NCBI RefSeq assembly: GCF_014647855.1
Contig: NZ_BMPZ01000013.1
Span: forward strand, 1 to 64,000
Direction: 5' to 3'
Origin: Shewanella gelidii
GTDB taxonomy: Bacteria; Pseudomonadota; Gammaproteobacteria; Enterobacterales; Shewanellaceae
DNA length: 64,000 nucleotides
Shown: in pieces, positions 35,580 to 45,800 of the stretch
Layout of the letters: the number at the start of each line of letters is the position of its first letter
Numbering within the stretch: the stretch's first letter is position 1
Notes under the pieces: model-generated
Seen by the model: only the letters and a program-made list of their open reading frames with translations
What the model was told of the DNA's origin: nothing
The model's database searches: none
Made by a program: the position numbers and the translations under genes

Positions 35580-37280
35580 ATGAGTGACCAAAAACTGGCT
35601 GTAAATGAATACCTAAAAACCGATAGTGACTACTTACGTGGAACCATCAACGAAGGATTACAAACCGAAGTCACTGGTGCATTCAGTGAAGGAGACCAGC
35701 AACTCATTAAGTTTCATGGTTTCTACCAGCAAGATGACCGTGATTTGCGAAATGAGCGTAAAGCGCAAAAGCTTGAGCCGCTATACAGCTTTATGTTGCG
35801 TGCAAGAGTACCTGGTGGTGTGTGTACTCCAGAGCAATGGTTAGGTGTCGATAAAATTGCGAGTGAATTAACAAGTTCAAATAGCATCCGTTTAACTACG
35901 CGACAAACTTTTCAATACCACGGGATCCCTAAGCGAAATTTAAAAACAATCATCCAGGGGCTAGATCGTCAAGCGCTTGATTCGATTGCCGCATGTGGTG
36001 ATGTAAACCGAAATGTTATGTGTAACCCAAACCCTGTTGAGTCTAAATTACATCAACAGGCTTATGAATGGGCGAAGAAACTATCTGATCATTTACTGCC
36101 CCATACACAAGCTTACGCAGAGATTTGGCTTGATAAAGAAAAGCTCGTCTCTACAGCGGATGAGCAACCGCTAGAGCCGGTGTACGGAAAAACATACTTA
36201 CCGCGTAAGTTTAAAATGGCAGTTGCAGTGCCACCAGATAATGATGTCGACGTATATACCAATGATTTAGGTTTTGTCGCAGTAGCAGATGGAGATGAGC
36301 TGGTTGGTTTTAACTTAACCGCTGGAGGAGGAATGGGGTCAACCCATGGTGAAACCGATACGTTCCCTCGGCTTGCTGATGATTTTGGCTTTATTCGCGC
36401 TGAGGACACTTTGAAGTTCGCGGAAGCTGTCATGACAGTTCAGCGTGATTGGGGAAATCGAGTGAACCGTAAGCGTGCGAGGTTGAAATACACCATCGTT
36501 GATCATGGTTATGACGCTTTTAAAGCAGAAGTTGAAAAACGTGTAGGGAAAGCTTTTGAAGCGAAAAGAGAAGTGATCATTGGTGACCGCGGCGATCGCT
36601 ATGGCTGGGTTAAAGGAATCGATAACCAATGGCATCTGACGCTTTATATTGAAAGCGGCCGAGTTAAAGATCAGCCTGGAAAAATGCTACAAACGGGTTT
36701 AAGAGAGATTGCTAAAGTCCACAAAGGGGATTTTAGAATGACCTCAAATCAAAATATGATCGTGGCGAGTGTTGCTGAGCAAGACAAAGCTGAAATCGAA
36801 GGGCTCGCACGCCAACATGGCCTCCTTGGTGAGGTGATTAGCCAAACACGAGGTCATTCAATTGCATGTGTGGCATTGCCGACTTGTTCATTGGCGATGG
36901 CAGAAGCAGAGCGTTATTTTCCTGACTTTATTAGTAAAGTCGAAGCCTTGCAGGATAAACATGGTTTTGCTGAGCAGGCAATCGTAGTCAGAATTACTGG
37001 TTGTCCAAATGGCTGTGCACGGCCGTTTGCCGCTGAAATTGGACTTGTGGGTAAAGCTCCAGGCCGCTACAACCTCTATTTAGGTGCGAGTTATGAAGGG
37101 ACACGACTCAATAAAATGTATCGTGAAAATGTCCAAGAAGCAGAGATACTCGAGGTGTTAGATACTTTATTCGCACAATATGCCACAGAGCGACAAAAGG
37201 GTGAAACCTTTGGTAACTTTACAGTGAGAACTGGCGTCGTGGGTGCTGTTTTAGATGCGGCTAAGGATTTTCATGGATAG
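35580..37280 (+). CDS. cysI: sulfite reductase (NADPH) hemoprotein beta subunit
   Basis: This 566-residue subunit reduces sulfite to sulfide at a siroheme coupled to a 4Fe-4S cluster. The cluster cysteines are in VALPTCSLAMAEAE and GCPNGCARP. RLTTRQTFQYHG near residue 105 is the typical substrate-side motif. The ATG at 35580 gives MSDQKLAVNEYLK, the usual CysI start; a TTG at 35553 is rejected. The gene overlaps cysH by 8 bp. Confidence 0.95.
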   Translation: MSDQKLAVNEYLKTDSDYLRGTINEGLQTEVTGAFSEGDQQLIKFHGFYQQDDRDLRNERKAQKLEPLYSFMLRARVPGGVCTPEQWLGVDKIASELTSSNSIRLTTRQTFQYHGIPKRNLKTIIQGLDRQALDSIAACGDVNRNVMCNPNPVESKLHQQAYEWAKKLSDHLLPHTQAYAEIWLDKEKLVSTADEQPLEPVYGKTYLPRKFKMAVAVPPDNDVDVYTNDLGFVAVADGDELVGFNLTAGGGMGSTHGETDTFPRLADDFGFIRAEDTLKFAEAVMTVQRDWGNRVNRKRARLKYTIVDHGYDAFKAEVEKRVGKAFEAKREVIIGDRGDRYGWVKGIDNQWHLTLYIESGRVKDQPGKMLQTGLREIAKVHKGDFRMTSNQNMIVASVAEQDKAEIEGLARQHGLLGEVISQTRGHSIACVALPTCSLAMAEAERYFPDFISKVEALQDKHGFAEQAIVVRITGCPNGCARPFAAEIGLVGKAPGRYNLYLGASYEGTRLNKMYRENVQEAEILEVLDTLFAQYATERQKGETFGNFTVRTGVVGAVLDAAKDFHG

Positions 37281-38046
37281 CTCGTTAAAGTCAAAACCGC
37301 TAGAAGCTTGGTCCGCTGTGGATATGCGCGCGCTATTAGATGCGCCAGAAGTTGAGCAAGCCGCCGCGCTGATAAAATTGAATCAAGCTCTTCAATTGCT
37401 AAATGCGCAGGAACGAATTGAATGGGCCTTCAAATATTTACCTGGTAACCATGTGCTTTCATCTAGCTTTGGAATTCAAGCTGCAGTGATGCTAAGTCTT
37501 GTTACGACAGTAGAAGCGAAAACGCCGATTGTATTGACGGATACCGGATATTTATTTGCTGAAACTTATCGGTTTATTGATGAACTCGTAGAGCGGTTGT
37601 CATTAGATTTGAAGATCTATCGTTCGGAGCAAACCGCGGCATGGCAAGAGGCGCGTTATGGGCAGCTATGGCAACAAGGGCTTGAGGGGCTAGCGCTGTA
37701 TAATCGTATAAATAAGGTCGAGCCGATGCAAAGAGCGCTCGCCGAGCAGCAAGTTGGAACTTGGTTTGCTGGATTGAGACATGTGCAAGCAAGTAGTCGG
37801 GAAAGGTTGCCGATTTTAGCGATTCATGGACGCCGTTACAAAATGTTGCCAATTGTTGAATGGACGAATAAGACGGTACACGAATATCTAACTAGCAATG
37901 ATTTACCTTATCACCCATTGTGGGAGCAAGGATATGTTTCCGTTGGTGATACACACTCAAGCCAACCACTGTCTTTAGGAATGAGCGAAGAAGATACGCG
38001 CTTTAATGGCTTAAAGCGAGAATGTGGTTTACATGATGAAATATAG
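37273..38046 (+). CDS. cysH: phosphoadenosine phosphosulfate (PAPS) reductase
   Basis: This 257-residue enzyme reduces PAPS to sulfite using thioredoxin. The substrate loop SSSFGIQAAVML, PIVLTDTGYLF and the C-terminal catalytic KRECGLH are visible. The absence of the additional cysteine pairs of APS reductases supports PAPS use. The ATG at 37273 follows AAGGA by about five bases and overlaps the cysI end. It is the last gene of cysJIH. Confidence 0.93.
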   Translation: MDSSLKSKPLEAWSAVDMRALLDAPEVEQAAALIKLNQALQLLNAQERIEWAFKYLPGNHVLSSSFGIQAAVMLSLVTTVEAKTPIVLTDTGYLFAETYRFIDELVERLSLDLKIYRSEQTAAWQEARYGQLWQQGLEGLALYNRINKVEPMQRALAEQQVGTWFAGLRHVQASSRERLPILAIHGRRYKMLPIVEWTNKTVHEYLTSNDLPYHPLWEQGYVSVGDTHSSQPLSLGMSEEDTRFNGLKRECGLHDEI

Positions 38047-38078
38047 TGAGCATTGCCCATTGGCATAAAGCGAATAAA

Positions 38079-38105
38079 AAAGGCACCGTGTGGTGCCTTT
38101 CTTTT
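38079..38105. terminator. bidirectional rho-independent terminator between cysH and arcA
   Basis: AAAGGCACC/GGTGCCTTT with loop GTGT, followed by CTTTTT on the plus strand and A-rich on the other side. Confidence 0.9.
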
Positions 38106-38118
38106 TGCTGGATTTGGA

Positions 38119-38835
38119 TTAGCTTTCCAGGTTGCCACAGAAACGGTAACCCTCACCATGGATGGTGGCAATAATTTCAGGGGTCTCTAAATGGCTTTCA
38201 AAATGCTTACGGATTCGACGAATGGTAACATCTACCGTTCGGTCATGTGGCTTAAGCTCTCGGCCTGTCATTTTCATTAACAAGTCAGCACGAGTCAAAA
38301 TCTTTCCTGGGTTTTCAACAAAGTTGAGCATGGCTCTAAACTCACTACGGGGAAGCTTATAAGACTCACCTTCAGGGCTAACGAGCGAGCGACTATTTAT
38401 TTCTAAGCTCCAGCCATTAAAGCGATAATGCTCAACTGCTGTCTTTTCTTCCACATCGTTATTACCCGTACTCACACGGGTTAACAAATTGCGAGCTCGA
38501 ATGGTTAGCTCTCTAGGGTTAAAAGGCTTGGTAATGTAGTCATCGGCACCAATTTCTAGCCCTAGAATCTTGTCGACTTCATTGTCACGCCCGGTGAGGA
38601 AAATTAAACCTATATTGTTTATTTCGCGTAACTCGCGAGCAAGTAATAAGCCATTTTTTCCTGGCAGGTTAATGTCCATCACGACTAAATTAACGTTACT
38701 TTCTTGCAATGCTTTGTGCATTTCTGCACCATCATTTGCCTCGGTAACCACATAACCTTCTGCCTCGAAAATACTTCTTAGCGTGTTACGGGTAACTGCT
38801 TCATCTTCAACGATCAGAATGTGTGGATTTTGCAT
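38119..38835 (-). CDS. arcA: response regulator ArcA
   Basis: This 238-residue OmpR-family regulator controls the aerobic/anaerobic switch. The receiver domain has Asp10/Asp11-type acids in IVEDEAV, phospho-acceptor Asp54 in VVMDINLPG and Lys in [10 protein letters not shown]. The C-terminal winged helix includes [18 protein letters not shown]. Close agreement with E. coli ArcA throughout. It is a single gene with about 550 bp of upstream non-coding DNA. Confidence 0.95.
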   Translation of the reverse strand: MQNPHILIVEDEAVTRNTLRSIFEAEGYVVTEANDGAEMHKALQESNVNLVVMDINLPGKNGLLLARELREINNIGLIFLTGRDNEVDKILGLEIGADDYITKPFNPRELTIRARNLLTRVSTGNNDVEEKTAVEHYRFNGWSLEINSRSLVSPEGESYKLPRSEFRAMLNFVENPGKILTRADLLMKMTGRELKPHDRTVDVTIRRIRKHFESHLETPEIIATIHGEGYRFCGNLES

Positions 38836-39392
38836 GTAATTTACCTAACTTAAATCAAAGAATTCTTCAGATGAGTAGTGCGCTGGCTACTCTACAATGT
38901 TGTCTGTGCTACTAACTATCCCAGAGATATAAAAAGTCAAAATGATAAAATAAAGACTCAAATTAAATATGCTGAAAATATGACTTTATATAAATTTGTT
39001 CGCTAGAAATTATTGGATACGCAATTGGGAGGATTAGTTCCTTAGCAATTGTTTTATTTTGAACTTTATCTAGCAATCCACAATATCGTCGAAATTTCCC
39101 TTATGAATAGTTAGCCCTAGAGTCCGTCCTAAAAGCAAGTAACAATTCGTGTCACCTGGCATGCTAGAAAGGTAGGTGTCTATTGCCACGCATTGTACTA
39201 TCTTTGCCCATTTGTTAACAAATGAAATGTTAACAAAATCCCATTAGGATTTGATTCATCTCACAAAGCTGTATAAATAAACGCCAATACACGTCATTTT
39301 AATCAAAGAACATACATTTTTTTAAACCGTCATATTGGCTTCACCTTGTCTTTGCTACAATTTCTTGCGTTAACCGTGATATAGAGGAAAGC
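38836..39392. other. long divergent intergenic region upstream of arcA
   Basis: AT-rich DNA without a supported gene. It must hold the promoters of arcA (minus) and the DUF3293 gene (plus). I see no clear consensus FNR or ArcA box and no terminator. Confidence 0.5.
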
Positions 39393-39824
39393 ATGGATTT
39401 AGCGCATGAAGAACTGTGGAAGCAGTATCAGCACACTCACTTTTTAATGACGCAAAAATTGGCTAGAGAAAGTGAGTTTGCCATTATTACCGCACACAAC
39501 CCCCTTGGTGAAGTGTTGAGTTCCAGTCAAAATCGGCTGTTGGACCGAAAACTTCAAATATGTATTGAATCGCTCAGCGTCCCTTACCGGATTGTTTTGG
39601 GGTGCTCTACGGATCGCTCACATATTGAGAAAAGCTGGGTGGTTATGGTCGATCAGCGTACTGCAATAACACTTGGCAAACAGTTCAACCAGAATGCTAT
39701 TTTCTACGTAAAACGAGACCTGCTTTGGTTGATCCCCTGTTGGTATCAGGCAGATGCAGTGAGCTTAGGCAGTTTTGCTGCGCGATGTGAGCAAGTGAAT
39801 GAGCTACCAGATTTTGATTTATAG
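39393..39824 (+). CDS. DUF3293 domain protein
   Basis: This is a 143-residue soluble protein. FAIITAHNPLGEVLSSSQN, with a conserved NP and N, is the DUF3293 signature. The function is unknown. It is a single gene between arcA and the lysine riboswitch. GAGGAAAG precedes the ATG. Confidence 0.8.
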   Translation: MDLAHEELWKQYQHTHFLMTQKLARESEFAIITAHNPLGEVLSSSQNRLLDRKLQICIESLSVPYRIVLGCSTDRSHIEKSWVVMVDQRTAITLGKQFNQNAIFYVKRDLLWLIPCWYQADAVSLGSFAARCEQVNELPDFDL

Positions 39825-39960
39825 ATAGACTACGGATTTAGACTTATAGATTTGTTACTTCTTTCTCTATATTGTTGAGGAAAATTCATTCAAAACTAGT
39901 TTAGCGTTGACTTGAATATAGCGAATTGCTAATTTTTGCTCTACTTTCTTAACGAGAGTA

Positions 39961-40134
39961 TGCAGAAGAGGAGCGTTAACTAGGTAGTAAGCGAGAGGGC
40001 AATCACCCCGCGGACAGCTTATTAGGGAGATTAACGCCGAGGTACGATAGTGGTGATGCACTGTTTGTATCGATCGCCTAGGCTGAATCCTAGCGATTGT
40101 CACCTGTTAATTGTGGTGGAGAGCTTCTGGTAGC
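39961..40134 (+). ncRNA. lysine riboswitch (L box) aptamer
   Basis: The conserved blocks of the lysine aptamer occur in order and spacing: CAGAAGAGGAGCG at 39963, GCCGAGGT at 40036, AGGCTGAATCCT at 40080, TTGTCACC at 40098 and GTGGTGGAGAGCTTCTGG at 40113. The closing helix P1 pairs GCAGAAG with CTTCTGG. It sits 150 bp upstream of lysC, the classical target. Bound lysine should repress lysC. Confidence 0.93.
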
Positions 40135-40260
40135 AATAATTGTATCCCCTTGATCTGAATTGGATTAGGCGCCTCATCTATAGCTCCAGGCTCTTCGAAC
40201 TGACGTAAGTTCGGAGCAGTACAAATGTTAAAGTCATATAAATTATCAATCTCTTTTCAT

Positions 40261-40278
40261 CACCTCATGTTGGAGGTG
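40261..40278 (+). promoter_or_regulatory. hairpin sequestering the lysC ribosome binding site
   Basis: CACCTC pairs with GAGGTG, which is the lysC Shine-Dalgarno, six bases before the ATG at 40284. This suggests that the riboswitch expression platform controls translation initiation. A second hairpin, CGAACT/AGTTCG, lies upstream near 40196-40213. Confidence 0.65.
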
Positions 40279-40283
40279 TTGTT

Positions 40284-41636
40284 ATGTCGTTAGTTGTCGC
40301 TAAATTTGGTGGAACCTCAGTTGCTGACTATGAGGCAATGCATCGCTGTGCAAAAATTATCATGGATAATCCGCAAACTCGTGTGGTTGTTGTTAGTGCT
40401 TCTAGTGGTGTGACGAACTTGTTAGTAGAGCTCACTCAAGCAACGATTAATGATGAGCGTCGTTTGTCCTTATTAAAACAAATTGCGCAAGTTCAATATA
40501 CAATCCTCGATGCATTAGGCCGTCCACAACAACTGTGTGCAACGATAGATGCTCTGCTGAGTCGTATTTCACAATTGAGCGAAGCACTGGTGCTTGACCG
40601 TAGTAAACAAATTATGGATGAGTTGCTTTCATTAGGCGAGCAATGTTCATCGCAGATGTTTGCTGCCGTGTTACGTGAATTGGGCGAACAAGCAACGAGT
40701 TTTGATGTTCGCCAGGTGATGCGAACGGATAGCCATTTTGGTAAAGCCGAGCCGCAAGTTGATGAAATTTCCGCACTAGCACAAACACATTTGGCTCCTT
40801 TGTTGGCTGAGCAGAGAATCGTAACCCAAGGCTTTATGGGTGCTGATGAGGCGGGTGCAACTACGACGCTTGGTCGTGGCGGCAGTGACTATAGTGCAGC
40901 CTTGCTTGCAGAAGCATTGAATGCGGACTCGGTGGAGATTTGGACCGATGTCGCCGGGATCTATACCACCGATCCTAGATTGGCTCCTAACGCGACACCG
41001 ATACCAGAAATTAGCTTTAATGAAGCGGCTGAGATGGCAACATTTGGCGCTAAGGTTTTGCATCCAGCAACGATATTGCCCGCGGTACGACAAAAGATCC
41101 AAGTGTTTGTTGGTTCGAGTAAAGCCCCAGAGCAGGGTGGCACATGGATCCGTCATCAGATCGAGCAAGCACCAGTTTATCGTGCCGTTGCGGTTCGTCG
41201 AGACCAAACCTTACTGAATTTACACAGCTTACAAATGCTGCATGCCCAAGGTTTTTTAGCCGAGACCTTTGCTACGCTTGCCAAGCATAAAATTAGTGTG
41301 GACTTGATTACGACTTCAGAAGTTAACGTGGCCATCACTTTGGACAAAACGGGTTCAGATTCTTCGGGGCATGGGTTACTTAGTGAAGCGTTAATGCAAG
41401 AGTTGTCTCAACATTGTCGAGTGCGCGTTGAAGATAAGTTAGCTTTAGTTGCAATTATTGGCAACCGCATAGCGACGACCCCTGGTGTTTGCCGCCGTGT
41501 CTTTGAGGTGCTCGAAACCCATAACGTGCGGATGATTTGCCAAGGTGCTAGCCCTCATAATTTGTGTGTATTGGTGTCAGAGTCGGAAGCTGCACAAGTG
41601 GTACATGCACTACACCAAAACTTGTTTGAAGGATAA
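40284..41636 (+). CDS. lysC: lysine-sensitive aspartokinase III
   Basis: This 450-residue enzyme phosphorylates aspartate at the start of lysine/threonine/methionine synthesis. Motifs: VAKFGGTSVADYEAM at the N-terminus, TLGRGGSDYSAALLA near 195, and two C-terminal ACT domains with VDLITTSEVNVAITLD. Its length and monofunctional form match LysC rather than ThrA or MetL. It is controlled by the upstream lysine riboswitch and is followed three bases later by the next gene. Confidence 0.94.
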   Translation: MSLVVAKFGGTSVADYEAMHRCAKIIMDNPQTRVVVVSASSGVTNLLVELTQATINDERRLSLLKQIAQVQYTILDALGRPQQLCATIDALLSRISQLSEALVLDRSKQIMDELLSLGEQCSSQMFAAVLRELGEQATSFDVRQVMRTDSHFGKAEPQVDEISALAQTHLAPLLAEQRIVTQGFMGADEAGATTTLGRGGSDYSAALLAEALNADSVEIWTDVAGIYTTDPRLAPNATPIPEISFNEAAEMATFGAKVLHPATILPAVRQKIQVFVGSSKAPEQGGTWIRHQIEQAPVYRAVAVRRDQTLLNLHSLQMLHAQGFLAETFATLAKHKISVDLITTSEVNVAITLDKTGSDSSGHGLLSEALMQELSQHCRVRVEDKLALVAIIGNRIATTPGVCRRVFEVLETHNVRMICQGASPHNLCVLVSESEAAQVVHALHQNLFEG

Positions 41637-41639
41637 CGT

Positions 41640-42758
41640 ATGTCTTTGACTCAGCACTGGCAGGAGGTTGGAGAGCTAGCCGCTGGCCAGCATTTGTCTA
41701 TTCCTGTCTATCGATTTGGTGATGCCGCTAGTGATGGATTGCATGTATATATTCAAGCAAATGTTCATGGTGCTGAAGTCCAAGGAAATGCTGTTATTTT
41801 TCAGTTGATGAAGCGTTTTGAATCCATGGATATTAATGGCAGCATCACCTTGGTGCCATTGGCCAATCCGCTGGGTATTAATCAGAAAAGTGGCGAATTT
41901 ACGTTAGGTCGATTTGACCCCATAACTGGTGTGAACTGGAACCGTGAATACGTTGCGCCAGATTTCGATATGTCAACGTGGTTTGCAGCACATGCTCACC
42001 TTGATGATGCTGAATTATTTGCCGCCTTTCGCCAAGAGTTAATCACTGGCTGCAAACGACAGCTTGATAATGATTGGGGAGTGAGTACCGGGACTCGTTT
42101 GGCTGCAGAGTTGCAACAGATGGCCCACCAGGCAGACATTGTGCTTGATTTGCACACTGGTCCCAAATCTGCAAAGCATTTGTATTGTCCTGAATATGAT
42201 CTGGCGGCGGCTTGTTATTTCTCTATACCACATACACTGGTAATGCCAAATGAATTTGCTGGAGCCATGGATGAATCAGCATTTTATCCATGGTGGCAAC
42301 TATCAGATATCGCAGCACAACATGGCCGTCAAATAGAAGTTCCTGTGTCAGCATTTACTTTAGAGCTAGGAAATCAAGAGCGCATTGATCTAATTGATGC
42401 TGAGATTGATGCAGAAGGTATTTTGGCTTATCTCAGTCATCGACATGTTATTGATGACCATGTTAAGCCAAGAAAAATGCGACGCAATGCCTGTGCACTT
42501 CAAGATTATAAAAAACTATACGCACCTATGGCTGGAATGGTGGAGTATGTGGCGCCGCTAGGAAAACCCATTCGTGCAGGGCAAGGGCTGGTTAATATTT
42601 TAAGACTGGATTTATACGGCACAGAGCAAGAAATCGTTGAAATTAAAGCACCTGAAGACTGCGTCCCAGTTTTACATTTTGCATCGGCGTCGGTTCACTT
42701 AGGCACAGAAATGTACAAAGTGATGACGAACGTTTTTGAATTAAGCTGCGACGAATAG
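41640..42758 (+). CDS. succinylglutamate desuccinylase/aspartoacylase-family zinc hydrolase
   Basis: This 372-residue M14-like zinc hydrolase has the metal ligands in NVHGAEVQGN (His, Glu) and VLDLHTGP (His), and the catalytic Glu in FTLELGN. A C-terminal domain follows with YAPMAGMVEYV. It starts three bases after lysC under the same riboswitch, so a role in lysine or acyl-amino-acid metabolism is inferred. The natural substrate is not known; it is longer than AstE in its N-terminal half. Confidence 0.85.
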   Translation: MSLTQHWQEVGELAAGQHLSIPVYRFGDAASDGLHVYIQANVHGAEVQGNAVIFQLMKRFESMDINGSITLVPLANPLGINQKSGEFTLGRFDPITGVNWNREYVAPDFDMSTWFAAHAHLDDAELFAAFRQELITGCKRQLDNDWGVSTGTRLAAELQQMAHQADIVLDLHTGPKSAKHLYCPEYDLAAACYFSIPHTLVMPNEFAGAMDESAFYPWWQLSDIAAQHGRQIEVPVSAFTLELGNQERIDLIDAEIDAEGILAYLSHRHVIDDHVKPRKMRRNACALQDYKKLYAPMAGMVEYVAPLGKPIRAGQGLVNILRLDLYGTEQEIVEIKAPEDCVPVLHFASASVHLGTEMYKVMTNVFELSCDE

Positions 42759-42779
42759 AAATCGCTTAGACAGAAATCA

Positions 42780-42807
42780 AAAAGGGAACCCTAAGGTTCC
42801 CTTTTTC
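42780..42807. terminator. bidirectional rho-independent terminator
   Basis: AAAGGGAACC/GGTTCCCTTT with loop CTAA and T5 on the plus strand. It serves both the lysC unit and the convergent protease gene. Confidence 0.92.
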
Positions 42808-42821
42808 GTTCGTAATCTAAT

Positions 42822-45800
42822 TTAGTGCTTGCGACGACGCAGAGCAGCTAAAGGTAGAAGTAACGCGGTTAACCAACCTAACGAACCACCAGAGCTAGGC
42901 TCTGACTTAGCGTTCACTGTAATTGTTGCTGTTCCTGGCTCACTTGAAAGCTCACCATCAGAAGCGACAACAGAGAAAGTTAAGACGTGATCACCAGCAG
43001 GGGCTTTAAAGCTAATTTTGCTTCCGCCATTGCTAAAGCTTACTGCCTCACCACCTGTTTGCGTCCAAGTATAAGTCAACGCATCGCCATCCACATCACT
43101 GCCGTTTGCTTCTGCTTTAACAGAGAAGCCTTCGGTACTAGTCATACCTGTCGGTGCAACTGCTGGTGCATCGTTAACGTTGTTGACGGTTACCATCACT
43201 TTTGTAGGCGCTGAAACATTGCCTTCACTATCTGTTGAGGTGTAGCTGAAGCTATCCATACCAAAGAAATCATCATTTGGCGTATAGCTAATTGCACCTT
43301 CTTCAGAAATTGTCACTGCACCATTTGCAGGCTCTTCTGCAATCGCAGCAGCTCCCAGCTCACCTGCTGGCGCAACATCGATCAACTTTTGCGCTGAAGC
43401 AGTCATACCATCACCAGTGACTGAAACGCGGGCAACTTTTTCTTCACCCATATCGTTTTCTAGTACATTGGCTTCTAGTGTGCCTTCTTCATCGACAGTT
43501 AAAGTATCAACTTGTCCAGGGTTAAAGCTGGTGGACATGGCTTGGTATTCGATATTGACACTGCCCGGTGTAGTTGCACTGACCTCAACCCAATCATCGG
43601 CAACTACGGTTCCGCCTTCACCATTGTAATGGAAGGTCGTACCGATTGAACCGCCAATGTTTTCTGCGCCAATAGTGAGGTTCGCAGGCATGTTGGGCAC
43701 ATCGAAGTAGTTGAATGTAACTTCTTCCGTGTCACCAGTTCTGAACCAAACACTAAAGCTATATTCATTGCCTGAAGTATCGTTCCATAGTTGGGCATCA
43801 TTCCACTCAACTACGATCCACTGATTGTCACCTGAAGAAACAATGCCAATTGACATCGCACCACCACCAGAATCTGTACCGGTATCATCGCTTAGGTCAA
43901 AATCAGACCAAAATGGTGCAACGATATTATTTGGCGTTCCAGAATCAGGAAGCTCTTTGTTATTCCAAGTTCCTGCGGTGCTGCTATTACCTGGAATTAC
44001 AATACCATTATCAGACATTGTGATTTGAGTATAAGTTTGGCCATTATAACGGTAGGCAGGAACGTTAAATACGAAATTCGTTTCGTCACAGCCATCTGTA
44101 CAAGTCGGTGTATACTCTAACCCAAGCGCTGCAATATTTGGATATGAACCGGTTCCTTGGCTAGTTCGCATTTCTGGTAAGTCCATGCTACCAACCCAAG
44201 TTACTGTGCCGAGTGCTTCGTTGACGTCCATGCCATTTTGAGTCGCACCAGAAAGGGTCACAACGACATCGTCTTCAGAAGTTAAGGTTGTGCCTTCAGG
44301 CGCTTTGGCCGTGATGGTTACAGCGTTTTCAAATACTGTGTTGTTTACAACAGATTGAACTGTAAATGCTTTACCTGCTTCAATGTCGGTATCTGGCGTC
44401 ATGGTTGAAATCAGTGATGAGTCACTTGATTCCTGAGCAAGCACCGCAAGAGGGAGGTGTGCATCTTGCTTACCGTCATTACTTTTAATCATGACGTTGC
44501 CAAATATCCACTCACCATAGTCAGCGAATGTTGAGTCAACAGTGACGGTAAACGTAGCGGAAGCACCAGCTTCTAGCTCCAAGCTTGCAGGTGCTACCGT
44601 GATACCACCTGCATCTGCCGTCGCTGAAAGTGACCAAGATGTTGCTGCATCGCTTTTGTTGTATACCGTACGTGTAAATGTACATGGTCCTACACATGCG
44701 TCAGCAGCAATTGATGGTTTGTCAAATGTCAGCACTGCCTTAGCTGCTGCATCAAGATCCATGCGGCCTGCTCCCATTGCAAATGGTGTAGCAGGTGTTG
44801 CCGCGTCATCATCTAAAATACCAGCAACCTGCGCAGTTGATGTTAGCGCAGTTTTAATGTCGTTTGCCGACCAGTCTGGATGAAGTTGGCGCATCATTGC
44901 TGCGGCACCAGCGACATGGGGGCTCGCCATACTTGTGCCGGAAATAGCATTAAATTCTAAACCTGCGCCACCGTCATCAGGTGAGTAAGCTGATAAAATA
45001 TCTGAACCTGGTGCAGCAATATCCGGTTTAAGAATATTTTCGTTGCCGTTTGGACCGCGTGAACTAGAGCTGCTCATGATGTCTGCAAATGATTTGTCAA
45101 CGATACGTTGTACTTCGACTGATATCGTTGCCGTTGTTGTGTCTTCACCTAACGACTCAACGATTGCATTGCCATCTGTTTGGGATACCATGACCGCGGG
45201 GAGTGTTGCGTCAGGCATAAACATGGTTATTGGCGCGCCAGCTTTGTTGTTGTAAACAACAATCGCTTCTGCACCAGCAGCAGCTGCATTGGCCGATTTG
45301 TCCGAGAATGCACAGGCTCCACGAGAAACTAAGGCAATGCTGCCGGCAAAAGCTGTGCTATCAGCATAGGGGGCACAACCTTCAAAGTTGTCTGCTTCTA
45401 CGTGCATAGACGCAACAATAGGCAAGCTAATATCAGCTTCTAAATCATTCAGTAAGCCGTTGTTGCCTTGGATAGCAAGCAGATCATCTCCACCGACATT
45501 CAGAGAGTTCGCAAAAAAACGTCCATGGGTCGTATTTGCGACAGCGATCCCTGATTCTATACAAGCTGGGCAACCGATTGTTTTTGCACCATTACCATCA
45601 TTACCTGCTGCTGAAACGACCACGACACCAGCAGCTTCTGCAGCTTCAAACATGGTTTTATAAGGGCTGCTTGCTGGATCCGCTCCTGCGCCACCACCCC
45701 ATGAGTTATTGATAACATCTGCGCCATCGTTGACTGCATGCTCTAGCGCTTCCATCAGCATGATATTTGAGCCTGAACCTCGCTCACATTCAGTGTTTGT

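Noticed and set aside
39825..39960. Separate small RNA before the riboswitch
   Set aside because: No independent terminator or conserved element is visible; the lysine aptamer explains the structured part that follows.
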